Positions 1-10,400 of a stretch of DNA of 47,408 nt are shown here, one piece after another. This stretch comes from Pseudomonadota bacterium (GTDB lineage Bacteria > Desulfobacterota > Binatia > Binatales > Binataceae). Position numbers and translations under genes: made by a program. Each line of letters begins with the position of its first letter. The stretch's first letter is position 1. The notes under the pieces are model-generated. The model worked only from the letters and a program-made list of their open reading frames with translations, was not told where the DNA came from and searched no databases. The stretch covers positions 1 through 47,408 of the forward strand of contig JAJPJA010000081.1 of the NCBI GenBank assembly GCA_021324455.1, written 5' to 3'.

Positions 1-3000
1 AACAACTCCCAGTTGTAGACCGAGTACGGCGCGCTGCGGCTGAAATCGATGATCTCGCCGTCTTCGCCCCAGTGCACGCGCCCGGGCACGGGATTGTAGG
101 TGTTCTGGAAGCTGAAATTGTCGCTGTGGGAAGGATCCACGGTGGCGGGCGAAGCCTGGAGCGCGGGCCGGTAGAGCGAGGGCAGTCCGCCGTTGAAGAT
201 CTCGTGCCAGAACAGGTTCGTGTAGGGGTGATAGAAACGATGAAAGGTGTAGCGAATCTGGAACGGTATCTGGCCTGGGTTCGAGGGCGGCACCGGACGC
301 CATTGGCTGCCGTACTCATACCAGCGCACCGCCTCGACGAAGTAGGCGCGTTTCTGATCCGTATAGACGAAGTCGTTGCCAGGGTCGAATTGCAGATCGG
401 TGGCCGGCCCGATCGCCGCGTACGGCGCCTGCGCCGTCCACAGCAGCGGTCCGGCGTTCTGCTCGTAAGGGCTGACCGTGGTGGTGAAGTTGAGCGGGAT
501 CGCGGTGGAGGAGCCCGGCGCGATCGGCTGCGTGACCAGCGCTCCGGTCTTGGGCACCAGCACGGCGTCGTGATTGAGGTCGGTGTCCGGGCCCGAGAGT
601 AGGGTAAGCTGCTCGGCCTCGTGTCCATAATGCGCCTGGGCGTAGCTCAGATAATTGCCGATGAAGAGGCCCTGCAGGATAACCGGCAGGCTGCGCATCT
701 GGAGCGCCTCGAAGCGCCCATCGAATACGGCGCGTCCGATCTGCTCGGCCGTGCTCTGCATGGTGACGTCGAGCTTGAGACTGCCCGCATAGCCGGGGCC
801 CCACACGTCCCATTGGATCCAGAACGAGGTGTAGCCCATGAGGCTGTCGAAATTCTGCGCCAGGTATTGGAAAACGCCGCTTACCACCTGTTGACTGATC
901 TCCGACTCCGAGGGCGACTGCCCCTGCGTCCAGGTGATGCTTTCACCGTAGCTGTAGTTGTAGGCCTTGTAGCGAAAGACTTCGATCCACAGGTCGGTGC
1001 GGTTGACGTTGGCCGGCAGGTTGACCTTGATGCTGTACAAGGCTTCGATCGCGCGCTGGGTCGTGTCGGCGCGCGGGTCGAGCAGGATGAAAGGCGCGTC
1101 GTACAGCGTGCCTCCCGCATGGGCCGCCGCCGTCCACTTGTTGTTGCGGTAGGAGCTGGTGCCGACCCGGATCTCGACGTGGCGCGCGGGCGGAGCATTG
1201 GTCGACGCACTGGAGCTGCCCTGGGCCGCGGGCACCTTCTGCTGCGGTTCGTTGGCGACCACCACCTCGATCCAGAAGATGTAGAGGCAGCGCCGGTGCA
1301 CCACCGGCACCACCTGATGCGACTTGATGTTGAGCGGGATCTTCACCCACGGGGTCCACGCGTTGTTGGAAAACGTCCGATGGTAGTAAGTGGGCGGGTC
1401 GGAGTGCGTGCGCGCGATTACGTGGGTGGCCGCCGTCACCGGATCCTGGCACATGCCGCAGACCCGCAGGTGCGCGACCTGATCGAGCCGGTCGATGTAG
1501 TTCAACACCACCGGTTCGAGCCCCGCGGCGGTGCCGTTGGTCTGCCTCGCCTCCTGAATCAGGGTGTCGAAAATTTCCGACCGGTTGGGACGATCCGCTT
1601 CCACCAGCCAGTTCTCGGGCCACAGGAAGATCTCGCGGTCCGCCTGCCACAGGCGGTAGCGCTGCATCCAGGTCCAGTCGTTCCAGCCGTCGTCCTGGGT
1701 GGTATCGACCGCCACAGCCGGCTCCAGGTTCATCAGGCAGCGCTCGACGAACAGCTGCACGGTCGCATAAGCCTGCACCACGCGCGACGTGCTCATGCAC
1801 GACGACATCTGGGTGTCGATGAGGAAGTAGTCGAACAGGCTGTTGCTGTCCGTGCCCCAGGGCATCGGGGTCCAGGGCACGGTTGCGGTGTTGCGCTGGG
1901 AGGTGAGATACGCGACCAGCGCGTCGCGCCGGTCCTGGCGCAGCGGATCGTTGAGCGACTGCACCACCGTCAGCCATGCGCCAGTGGAGGTGGCGCCCTT
2001 GATCGCGGCCAGCGCCGCCACGGCGGCCAGCGTCATCGGGCTCGCCTCCGCGCTCCACAAGCTCAGCGCCGGGCCGCTGCCGTTGGTGGCGGTCGACATG
2101 TGGAGCAGGGTGCGCAGCCGGTTGTAGGTGGCGAGGTTGGTCCAGTCGCCGGCGGCCAGCGAGATGCCGATGCTCGCCGCCAGCGAGGTGATGTCGGCGG
2201 GCAGCGCGCCGCTGATTGCCGCGAACGCCGCCTGCGCCGCGGCGGCGGTGGCGACGGCGCCCGTCGCCACCGCCGATAGCAGGCCGGTAAGGCTCGTCAC
2301 CGGGGGCGGCGGCGAGAGCGTGGTATTGAGCAGCGCGGTAAACGTTCGGTTGAGCTGCACCAGCAGTACCGTCGCCAGCAACTGGTCGATGCTCTGGTTG
2401 GCCTGCCCGGCAAGCACCGGAAGGTTGGCGAAGTCGACCCCGGCGTAGACCGCGGCGTTGGGCACCAGCCAGCTCAGGTCCGCCGCCACCAGATGCAGCT
2501 GCGCCGCGATGAAGCCGACCTTGTTCAACAGCCGGATGGAGTTGTTCGCGGCGGTCAGCACCGCTGCGGGAATCGGCTGCAGCAGCAGGCTTTGGTCGGT
2601 GAGCGCCGCGAGCAGCGTCTGGGAGGAAGGCGGCACACGCGGCACCGTCAGCGCGTTCATCAGGTAACTGGTGGAGTCCGCGGCCAGCGACAGCGCGCTG
2701 GCCACCGCCGCGATCGCCTGCTTCTGGGTCAGATACACGACCAGCGGTGTCAGCACCAGATTGGCGCGCGCATCGAGCGCGGCACCGGTGGCCGGCGCGC
2801 CCAGCGCGGTCAGCGCAGCCACGGCGTTGGCAAGCTGCGCCGGGTTCATGAAAAGCGCGAACTGCGCGTTGATGAAATTGGTGCGCGCGGGGTCGCCGCC
2901 GCTGAAGCTGCCATCGACAATCGCCAGCGCCGTCTTCATCTGCGCCGCGTCGCTCAGGCCGGGCTTGGCCGGATCGGCCGACGGCGGCAGTTGCGCGAAC

Positions 3001-6000
3001 TGCTTGCTCAACGCGGTAAATGGTGGATCGCCTGCGCCGTAGACCGACTGCTGCACCTTCTGCATCGCCGCGACCACGCTCGCGACCGCGGCCTGCACCT
3101 GGGCGTCGGTAATCCCGGTCTTCGCGGGGTTCGTCGTGAGCGCGTAATTCATCTGGTCCACGGTGAAGCCCGTTGCGGCGATCGTTTTGGCGCGCTGCAC
3201 GAAGGCCAGCGTCGCCGCCGGCGCGGCGAAAACGGCGGTGATCGGCGCCGGGCCGATCGCCAGCATGTCGCTCAGGCTCAGCCGCAGGACCCGCGCCAAC
3301 GCCGCCACGCGATAAATCAGGCTCAGGTTGTCGAGCGTGCGATGATTGTCGGTGAGGGCGAGCAGGGTAGTCGTATCGGCGGCCGAAAGCTGCAGCGCGG
3401 CCTGGATTGCCGGCGCGTGCGCCGCCAGGTCGACGGTCCCGTCGAGGTTCGCCACCTGGAGCGCCGGGTCGGGAGTGAAGGTGGGGTTGAGGAACAGCGA
3501 GCGGTAGAACGGAGTGGTTTGCGTCTGGTCCGGATCGCGATGGCTGGCGGTGTCGATCGGCCCGTAAAACGCCAGCAGCTCCACCACCGAAAGCCCGGTC
3601 GCGTCCAGCAGCTGGCGCATGGTGAACAGATTCACCAGCGTCTGCGCAGCCAGCGCCGGGTCGCCGATGCCGGGCGCGGTCAGCAGCAGATCCAGCTCCC
3701 ACATCTTCCAGCCGGTGCGCGTCCACAGGCGCAGGAAGCGATGGATCAGGTCGAGCCGCGCGGCGTCGAGCGGCGCCAGAGTTTGCCTGGTGGTGTCACA
3801 CTGGTCGTTGACGCCCTGGATGGCGAGCGGCGCGCCGCCCGCGCGCGCCCATACCACGTCGAGCAGCTCCAGAAGCTGCTGGTAGGTCAGCCCGGCCGCC
3901 GCCAGGAACACGTCGACCGGCGCCAGGTCCGCCACCGGGTTCGCCGTATTCCACACCCGCGGCAGCAGTGCTGCAGTGGCCGCCGTGGTGATCAGGGCGC
4001 GCTCGGGCAGCGAGATCCCGAATCGCTCGCCCGCGATCGGCGCCTGTTGCGCCGTGGTAATCGCGCCGTGCAGCGGCAGAAACGCCTGCCGCAACTGCCA
4101 CAGCGCCACGTTCGATTTCGCCAGCACCAGCCGCAGCAGGTCCAGGGACGGGTCGTAGGGCAGCAGGCGCGGGTACACCGCGTTCAGCAGGGCGGCGTCC
4201 GCCCCCGGATTGGCGTTGGCCGGATCGGGCGCCGCCCGCAGCAGGTCGGCCGCAAGCGTGGTCTGCCGCCACGCCGCCGGCATCGGCGGATTGATGGTAT
4301 CGGCCAGCAGTTCGTTGACCACGTCGATGTACGGCAGCGCAGTATCCGTGTTGGGGCAATTGAGCAGCAGGTTCACCAGGTCGGGGCGCCGCGCCTTGAG
4401 CACCGCCAGCGCGTTGGCAAAGCCGGTAACGCCTCGGGTGCGCCGCGAGAGCCATAGCAGCAAATCGGTCAGGTAGGCCGCCGGACTCAGGATCGAGGTG
4501 CAGTCGTCCACCTCGCAGTAGTCCTGCGACCCGAACAGCGTCTTGAGCGTGGCGTTGTGCGCGATGGCGTTGTCGATCATTTCGCCGTCGGGCTCCTTCG
4601 GTCCGAAAGCGTGCGGCCACAGCCCGGCGAAGGATTGGTTGAACTGCGTATACATCGCGATCACGCCGGCGTAGCGCGTGCGGGCCATCGCGTAGGTCTT
4701 GTAAGCGTCCGCGGCCACCGCGCCGGCCTGCACCATCCTGGCCACGAACTGCTGCTTGCCCATCACGGCGACGCCGGCTGCCGACGTCAGTCCCGTTGCC
4801 AGCAGCGTCTGCGCCATGTCCACGTGCGGCACGATGCGCAGCACGCGCTGCATGGCGTTGACGTTCGCGATGACCGCGGGCTGGTCGCGCTCGGGAATGC
4901 CTTTGAACGCGGCGGCGCCGGCCTGGTTCAGATAGATCGCGACGTTCTGCCGCCGCAGATCGAGCGACGCGTTGTTCTCGAAGAAGGTGTTGAGCGGACC
5001 CTGCTGCGCCTGCGGCACAAATGCCGCGACCCGCGTCGAGAGCGCGGCGGTGGGATAGGCGGCAGTCAGCCGGTCGTAAGTTTCCCTGGCGAAGGCGGCG
5101 GCCGGGTCCTGGCCGGCTATATTGCCTGGCACCGCCTGCGCGCCGACGCTCTGGATCAGCTTCAGCCAGTCGGCCTCGGAAAGTTTGGCCAAATCGGACA
5201 GGTTCCTGTAGGCGCCGCTGGTAAAGCCCTGTTGCAGATTTGTAACCAGCGGCAGCGAGTTCTTCACGAACGCACCGATGGCAAGGGTCCGGCGCACCGA
5301 GGCGACTTCCGCCGCCGTGAATCCGTGGTTGCCGTCGGCCAGCGTGGCCCAGAACAGCTCCAGCGGCTGCGTGTTCTGCACCAGCGCCTGGGCCAACGCG
5401 GTGTGCTTGTCGTGCGGCAGCCCGGCCGCGTCCAACAGTTGTCCCAGCGTCGTTTTGCCCGTCTGGTAGGGGTTGCCGAGCAGGTTGGTCTGGCGCAAAC
5501 TCTGCAGCGCGCGCACGATCGAATCGATCCGGTCCGCAATCGACTGCGGCACCACGCCGCTGGCGACCGCATTCTGCAGCGTGCCGGTCTGCTGCGCCGC
5601 GTCGACCGCGGCAATCAACGCCGCGACATGCTGCACCAGCACATCGATCAGGGTGAATTTCTGTGACGCCGCCAGCAGCGAGGGCGGCAACGACGCGGGC
5701 ACCCGCAGCACCAGGAACCCGAACCATGCCGGAGCGGCGATCCGGAAGACTTTTTCCAGGTGCGCCGCCACCACCAGCCGCATGATCTGTTCGGTCCCGC
5801 TCCCGGTCTCCGTGGCAAGAAACGAAATGTCCTGGTGCTCATCGTTTTCCACCAGGTCCATCAGCGTCATGCCCTGCAGCAGGGGAGCGATGGCGGCCAG
5901 CAGCGTGCCGTACTGTGACGGATCCGCCGCCGCGGCCGTGAGGTTGATGCTCAGATCCCTGGTCGCGAGGGTGCGCGGCGATTCCAGCGGCGCGGTCAGC

Positions 6001-6224
6001 CCGCCGCCCTGGGCCCCGACCACCAGCAGGACCTTCCCCGGTGCGTTTTCGGGAATCTCGTAGTCCAGGGAGTAGCCTCCATCCTCCCCGGTCCTGCCCT
6101 CTGCGAGCGTGACGCGGTCGCGAATGCGCTGCCACCAGAGCGTGACCGAGGCGCCCTCGACACCTTTGCCGTTGGCATCTGCCACCACACCGTGGACGCG
6201 GAAGCGTTTATCGTCTGAATCCAT
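1..6224 (-). CDS. Tc toxin A-subunit-like protein, C-terminus outside window
   Basis: About 2074 residues are visible and the frame is open to the window edge. Residues 7-70 look like a transthyretin/carboxypeptidase-regulatory-like beta domain (VHGVVADANGKGVEGASV). The paired-Cys block typical of TcA/VRP1 proteins is present (C570, C575, then SPAAYLTDLL at 580-589). Further on are FDYFLIDTQMSSC (from F1464) running to ERCLMNLE, and WMQRYRLW followed by FLWPENW (W1519 onward), the conserved neuraminidase-like/TcA segment. The visible part stops near VYNWEL, so the C-terminal TcB-binding/pore part lies beyond base 1. TcA subunits of the family are about 2200-2500 residues, form pentameric pre-pores and deliver a TcB-TcC cocoon. 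The ATG at 6224 is chosen because AGGTGA sits 4 nt upstream. No TcB or TcC gene is in the window. Family assignment is firm; toxin activity and target are inference. Confidence 0.88.
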   Translation of the reverse strand, partial: MDSDDKRFRVHGVVADANGKGVEGASVTLWWQRIRDRVTLAEGRTGEDGGYSLDYEIPENAPGKVLLVVGAQGGGLTAPLESPRTLATRDLSINLTAAAADPSQYGTLLAAIAPLLQGMTLMDLVENDEHQDISFLATETGSGTEQIMRLVVAAHLEKVFRIAAPAWFGFLVLRVPASLPPSLLAASQKFTLIDVLVQHVAALIAAVDAAQQTGTLQNAVASGVVPQSIADRIDSIVRALQSLRQTNLLGNPYQTGKTTLGQLLDAAGLPHDKHTALAQALVQNTQPLELFWATLADGNHGFTAAEVASVRRTLAIGAFVKNSLPLVTNLQQGFTSGAYRNLSDLAKLSEADWLKLIQSVGAQAVPGNIAGQDPAAAFARETYDRLTAAYPTAALSTRVAAFVPQAQQGPLNTFFENNASLDLRRQNVAIYLNQAGAAAFKGIPERDQPAVIANVNAMQRVLRIVPHVDMAQTLLATGLTSAAGVAVMGKQQFVARMVQAGAVAADAYKTYAMARTRYAGVIAMYTQFNQSFAGLWPHAFGPKEPDGEMIDNAIAHNATLKTLFGSQDYCEVDDCTSILSPAAYLTDLLLWLSRRTRGVTGFANALAVLKARRPDLVNLLLNCPNTDTALPYIDVVNELLADTINPPMPAAWRQTTLAADLLRAAPDPANANPGADAALLNAVYPRLLPYDPSLDLLRLVLAKSNVALWQLRQAFLPLHGAITTAQQAPIAGERFGISLPERALITTAATAALLPRVWNTANPVADLAPVDVFLAAAGLTYQQLLELLDVVWARAGGAPLAIQGVNDQCDTTRQTLAPLDAARLDLIHRFLRLWTRTGWKMWELDLLLTAPGIGDPALAAQTLVNLFTMRQLLDATGLSVVELLAFYGPIDTASHRDPDQTQTTPFYRSLFLNPTFTPDPALQVANLDGTVDLAAHAPAIQAALQLSAADTTTLLALTDNHRTLDNLSLIYRVAALARVLRLSLSDMLAIGPAPITAVFAAPAATLAFVQRAKTIAATGFTVDQMNYALTTNPAKTGITDAQVQAAVASVVAAMQKVQQSVYGAGDPPFTALSKQFAQLPPSADPAKPGLSDAAQMKTALAIVDGSFSGGDPARTNFINAQFALFMNPAQLANAVAALTALGAPATGAALDARANLVLTPLVVYLTQKQAIAAVASALSLAADSTSYLMNALTVPRVPPSSQTLLAALTDQSLLLQPIPAAVLTAANNSIRLLNKVGFIAAQLHLVAADLSWLVPNAAVYAGVDFANLPVLAGQANQSIDQLLATVLLVQLNRTFTALLNTTLSPPPPVTSLTGLLSAVATGAVATAAAAQAAFAAISGALPADITSLAASIGISLAAGDWTNLATYNRLRTLLHMSTATNGSGPALSLWSAEASPMTLAAVAALAAIKGATSTGAWLTVVQSLNDPLRQDRRDALVAYLTSQRNTATVPWTPMPWGTDSNSLFDYFLIDTQMSSCMSTSRVVQAYATVQLFVERCLMNLEPAVAVDTTQDDGWNDWTWMQRYRLWQADREIFLWPENWLVEADRPNRSEIFDTLIQEARQTNGTAAGLEPVVLNYIDRLDQVAHLRVCGMCQDPVTAATHVIARTHSDPPTYYHRTFSNNAWTPWVKIPLNIKSHQVVPVVHRRCLYIFWIEVVVANEPQQKVPAAQGSSSASTNAPPARHVEIRVGTSSYRNNKWTAAAHAGGTLYDAPFILLDPRADTTQRAIEALYSIKVNLPANVNRTDLWIEVFRYKAYNYSYGESITWTQGQSPSESEISQQVVSGVFQYLAQNFDSLMGYTSFWIQWDVWGPGYAGSLKLDVTMQSTAEQIGRAVFDGRFEALQMRSLPVILQGLFIGNYLSYAQAHYGHEAEQLTLLSGPDTDLNHDAVLVPKTGALVTQPIAPGSSTAIPLNFTTTVSPYEQNAGPLLWTAQAPYAAIGPATDLQFDPGNDFVYTDQKRAYFVEAVRWYEYGSQWRPVPPSNPGQIPFQIRYTFHRFYHPYTNLFWHEIFNGGLPSLYRPALQASPATVDPSHSDNFSFQNTYNPVPGRVHWGEDGEIIDFSRSAPYSVYNWEL

Positions 6225-6620
6225 ACATTCACCTGATTTCCGAAAGCCGGCTCTGAGTTGAGCGGGGGATTTTCGGGTTGCTCCGCAATGTTTTGGGCCG
6301 CAGCTATCTTGCTTTAACCTGGATATTTTTTTTGACGGAAATCTCCTCGGACGGCTGCGGGAGGGTGTGCGAACAACCCCAAAGCAACCAGCGGCAACTG
6401 GCCATATCTGCCGTGCGGTCACACGCTGTCTGATTAATTCGTTTTGTCAAATAAATAGTCAAGTAGAAAGATTAAAATTCGGATAGAAAAGAGGCTGCAC
6501 GGTTTCCCGGCCGGTCAGGCTTGCGTTTGATGTCCAGGATTCCAGGCTGATGGATTTTGCGAATCGGGTTTGCTTTTGCTATCAGGTTGCCAGGGGCTGC
6601 AAAGGTGAGGACGAACTGGC
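6225..6620. promoter_or_regulatory. Divergent intergenic region of toxin and hydrolase genes
   Basis: This 396-bp stretch separates two divergent genes and holds no convincing ORF. It is clearly more AT-rich than its surroundings at 6425-6490. There GTCAAATA (6446-6453) is repeated as GTCAAGTA (6458-6465) with a 12-bp period; on the minus strand these read as tandem TTGAC boxes. No clean -35/-10 pair with standard spacing could be assigned to either gene, so this is a likely but unresolved promoter/operator region. Confidence 0.4.
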
Positions 6621-7316
6621 GTGCTCTATGAATTCCTTCCGTTGAATGCGAACCACTGGGCGGTTGGGGGTGGGTCCAGCGCGGACGCTGAATATAGCTG
6701 CAAAGTTCTGATGATTCCCGGGTTTTTGGCGGGCGACGCCAGCCTGTATGCGTTGGCGGCAGGTCTGCGCGGGCTTGGGCATCGGGTCTACTTCGCCGGC
6801 ATCTGGAGCAACGTCGATTGCCCGCGGCATACGATGCGGCGGTTGTCGCGCGCGCTCAAGGATGCGTTTGAGGTGGACGGCGGCAAAGTGGTGGTGGTGG
6901 GGCATAGCCTGGGGGGGATTTATGCGCGCGAACTGGCGCGGCGGCATCCGCGGCAGATCGAGCGCACCATCCTGATGGGATCGGCGATTCAAAGGCCGCT
7001 GGATAACAGCAACCCGTTTGTGCGGATGTGGTTTATGGCGACCCGCCGGATGCATCATGAGGGCGGCAGTTGCCTGGACCATCTGAGCTCGCTGTGCGGG
7101 GCGCATCGGGCGGAACCGGCTGGCGCGGAAGTCGCGCAGACCATTGTCTATTCGCGCCATGATGCGGTGGTGCACTGGCGCAGTTGTATCGAGAGCGGAC
7201 CGAATATCGAGGCGGTCGAGGTGCGGGCCGGGCACAATGCCATGCCGTTCAGTCCGGAGGTGTTCGCGATTGTGGCGGATCGGGTGAGGCGCAGGGCGGG
7301 GAGGGCGGCGGCGTAG
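6621..7316 (+). CDS. Alpha/beta-hydrolase, esterase/lipase-like
   Basis: This 231-residue protein has a single-domain alpha/beta-hydrolase layout. An early strand and oxyanion loop read LMIPGFLAGDASLY, the nucleophile elbow is GHSLGG (Ser96), the acid is probably Asp181 in YSRHDAVV, and the base is probably His205 in GHNAMPFS. It has no signal peptide or membrane segment, so it is probably cytoplasmic. The GTG start at 6621 is preceded by AAGGTGAGG about 10 nt upstream; no in-frame ATG lies nearby. It resembles the PGAP1/lipase-like group, and the physiological ester substrate is unknown. It is divergent from the Tc toxin-like gene and convergent with tamB, so there is no operon partner. Confidence 0.82.
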   Translation: MLYEFLPLNANHWAVGGGSSADAEYSCKVLMIPGFLAGDASLYALAAGLRGLGHRVYFAGIWSNVDCPRHTMRRLSRALKDAFEVDGGKVVVVGHSLGGIYARELARRHPRQIERTILMGSAIQRPLDNSNPFVRMWFMATRRMHHEGGSCLDHLSSLCGAHRAEPAGAEVAQTIVYSRHDAVVHWRSCIESGPNIEAVEVRAGHNAMPFSPEVFAIVADRVRRRAGRAAA

Positions 7317-7396
7317 TCGGGGAAGGACTCGGTGGGCGGGCGGTCGCGTATCAGGCGGGATTGATGTGAGGGGAAAGTGGGGCAGGCCGCTATAGG

Positions 7397-7449
7397 CATC
7401 CTCACCCTGACCCTCGCCCACGGAAAAATGCGGGAGAGGGGGGCGGATG
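7397..7449. repeat. Imperfect palindromic (REP-like) element
   Basis: CATCCTCACCCTGACCCTCGCCC is mirrored after a short AT-containing loop by GGGAGAGGG and GGCGGATG. The inner arms CCCTCGCCC/GGGAGAGGG differ at one position. It lies between the convergent hydrolase gene and tamB, so it may act as a bidirectional transcription stop. CCCTCxCCC/GGGAGAGGG palindromes of this kind are widespread dispersed repeats. Only one copy was recognised in this window. Confidence 0.45.
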
Positions 7450-7466
7450 GAGACGGCGGAGCGAAG

Positions 7467-10400
7467 TCAGTATTCCTTGTGCCATTGCAGTTTTACTTCG
7501 TTACCGTAGTTGGTTGAGGCGGAGGTACTCAGGTTGATTTCGGGGGTGATGTAATATTGGATCTCGGCCCGTCGGTCGCTCATGTTCGAGGACGACTGGG
7601 ACGCTGAGACGTAGACGTTTTTGGTGATGTAGCGGCCCAGGCCGACGCCGGCGGACGTGGTGGTCACGCCGAGGCTGTTGAGGCCGAGCGACTGGGCGAT
7701 GGCTTTGCCGATTTGCGACGCGGCGTATCCGCCCGCCATCGAGGCAGCCTGATTTTGCAGGTCCTTTTGTTGGCCGCCGCTTAGCTGGCTGGTGGTCTTC
7801 CCGAACATCATGACGGATACGATATCGGACTGGGGCAGCGGCGGTATGCTGCTCAGGGTCAGCGTGGGTTTGGTGGCGGTGCCGCCGATGGTGGCGTCGA
7901 CGGTGTAGTTCTGCACCCGTTCCTGGGCGACGATGAGAAGCTGGGGATCGATGTTGTGGCCGCCGGTAAAGGTGATATCACCGCGCTTCAAATCGAACTG
8001 CTTGCCGACGACGACCAGGGTTCCGCGCACAGTATTGATAGCGCCGGAAATGATGGGATCCTGACCGCGAGTTTTGTGGACGCGGACCTGGCCCTGCAAC
8101 TCCACAGCGAAATCGGCGGTCTTGATCCATGTATCGCGACGCACGGTCACGGTCACGTCGGCGGACAGGCTGCGATAGCTGGGAAAGTTGTCAGCCGCGG
8201 GCGGGGGCGGCGCGGGCGGAGGTTGCGGGAACTGGTTCCATTGATGGACCAGGGTGATGGTTTCATCCGGCCGCGGCGCGCTGCCGGTTACGGACAGGTC
8301 GGGACGAAACACCCCGTGCAGGACTTCGACGCTGCCGCCGACATGGATGGCGGTCGGCGGACCGGCGGCATCGAGGCGCGCGGAAACGGCGGCATTGTAC
8401 TGATGGGTCGCGATAGCGGGCCATCGATCGAGCGCAAGCCGCAGATCGATTCTGGATGGCGCGCCGCCCGGAGTCAGCGTCACGGTCCCGCCGCCAGTCA
8501 TCGTACCGTTGCCCGCTCTGGCCGCGAGCGTCACCAGACGTATTTCCGCAGGGGTCAGCCGGATTTCGACCATGCCCTGGGTCACGTCGACCTTGAGCGG
8601 TCTGGCCGCGGCGCGCAGCGCGCTCAGGCGGATGAAGCCGCGCGGCAGCGGATGTGCGAGCGGACCGCGCGCGGCAATGTCCAGCGCCAGCAGGCCGCCG
8701 ATGTCAGTTACCTGTTTGTTGCCAAGGGAGTTCAGCACGGCGAGGTCAAGGCCGTTGGAGAATGCGCGCAGATCGACGTCGCCGGTGGGACGGAACTGAA
8801 AGCCATGCGCCCAGCTCAGCGCAAACGGCAGACTGGCGGTCAGGTTGAGAGAATGCGCCGCGTCCTGGGCCAGAGCGGCGTCGGCGCTGGCGCGTCCGGC
8901 GGAGTAGGAAGCATGAGCCGACAGACCGGCCTGTGCAATGTCAGCCAGAGCCAACTGAGTGATGTTGGCGGACAGCGCGAGTGCGGGAGCCGCGGCAGTG
9001 CCGCGGATGGTCAGGTCGGTCGAAGCAAGCCCGGTTATTTTGAGTCGCCGGGGGAGCAGGGCGGCGAAATCGGAGATGCGCACGCGCTGGATACGAGCGG
9101 TCAGGTTCTGCGGGCCGGCCCGGGCTATCGTGCCGTCGATGGCGATTGACTCGTTCTGATTAACCGCGGTGAAGTGCTGCACTTCCACTGCGGCGGCGCG
9201 CAAGGTGATCCGGGCCGGCGCGATCAGTTGCCATGAGCCGTGCTCGGTTCCCAGCGACATCGCGGTCAGCTTCATCGCCGTCAGGCCGGGCTTGTAGCTG
9301 ATGTCGGCGCGCAGCGCGGCGGGATGCGAGAGGCGGTCCTCGGAGTCAAGTGCTACCGACGCGTTAAGCGCCGCGCCGGGAGTGAGGCGCACGCTGGTCC
9401 GCAGCGACTTCAGATCGACTCCGGCCTGAATGCCGGTTGCGAACAACAGGACCTGCCCCGATGGTTTGAGCGGAGCTCCCAACCCGGCAACCTCGTAGGT
9501 GAGATGCGCGCTCGCGATGGAGCAGGGAGCGAGGTGAAGCGACGTGAATTGGGCCGCGCCGCTGAGGCGCAAGGCTTTGAGGCTGCCCTGGGCATTGCCG
9601 GTGAGGGTGATGCTTCCGCTGCCGCGGCGTCCGGCGAGTGCGAGCCATGGCGAGAGCTGAGCGGCGACGGCCTTGTAATTCACAGTGCCGCCACGGCGCG
9701 AATCAAGCGCGAATTGTCCATTGACGTCCACCCTGGTATCGGCGGCTCTGAGCGCGGCGGTGGCGATGCGGACGACTCCGGAGGCGAGCTGGGCGTCGAG
9801 CAGGCCGCCGTCCACGCGCACGCCGCGGACCATGGAGGGGGTTATCTTTACCAGCGCATGTGCGCGCATCGTGTCGGGCCGGTAGCCGCTGCCGCTGAGG
9901 GCGGCTGTGAGATTCAGGTCGGCGGGCGCAATGGCGGCAGCGCTGAGGACGTTTTTGGGCCGCAGATGGTCAAGCGCCAACTTCAGGTTGTAGGAAGGAA
10001 CCCGGGCGATATCGACGCGTCCGTTGAGGTTGGCGCGGCCTGCGGGACCGGTAAGTATTGCTTTGAGATTGGCGGTCTGATGGTCCAGTGCGGCGGTGAG
10101 CGTCAGGTCGCCAAGACTCATTCCGCGCGCGGCGAGGCCGCGGACATGAGAATCGAGATTTCCTTTGGCGGCGGCGAGCGAAAAGCCGGCGCCGCTGGCA
10201 AGCACGGTTGCGGCGATGTCGCCGGCGGGCAGTTGGCGCGGGACGCGTTTGAGGAGCCTGGGCAATTCCACGCCGCTTAACCGCAAGTTGAGTTGCCATG
10301 CGGGTTGCGAGCTGGCGATGTCGGCCCGCACGGCGGCTTTGAGGCGCGCGCCGGCGGCGGCAAGAATCGCCTCGGCCTGCAGGTCAGAAGCCTTGCCGTT

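Noticed and set aside
621..4457. Long plus-strand frames of 552 and 654 residues
   Set aside because: These are antisense shadows with Arg/Gln/His-rich composition and no recognisable domains, opposite the Tc toxin A-like gene.
943..5727. Long minus-strand frames (927 and 643 residues) in the first 6 kb
   Set aside because: They are Arg/Ala/Gly-rich shadow frames of the Tc toxin A-like gene. The true frame has family motifs throughout and runs open from 6224 to the window edge.
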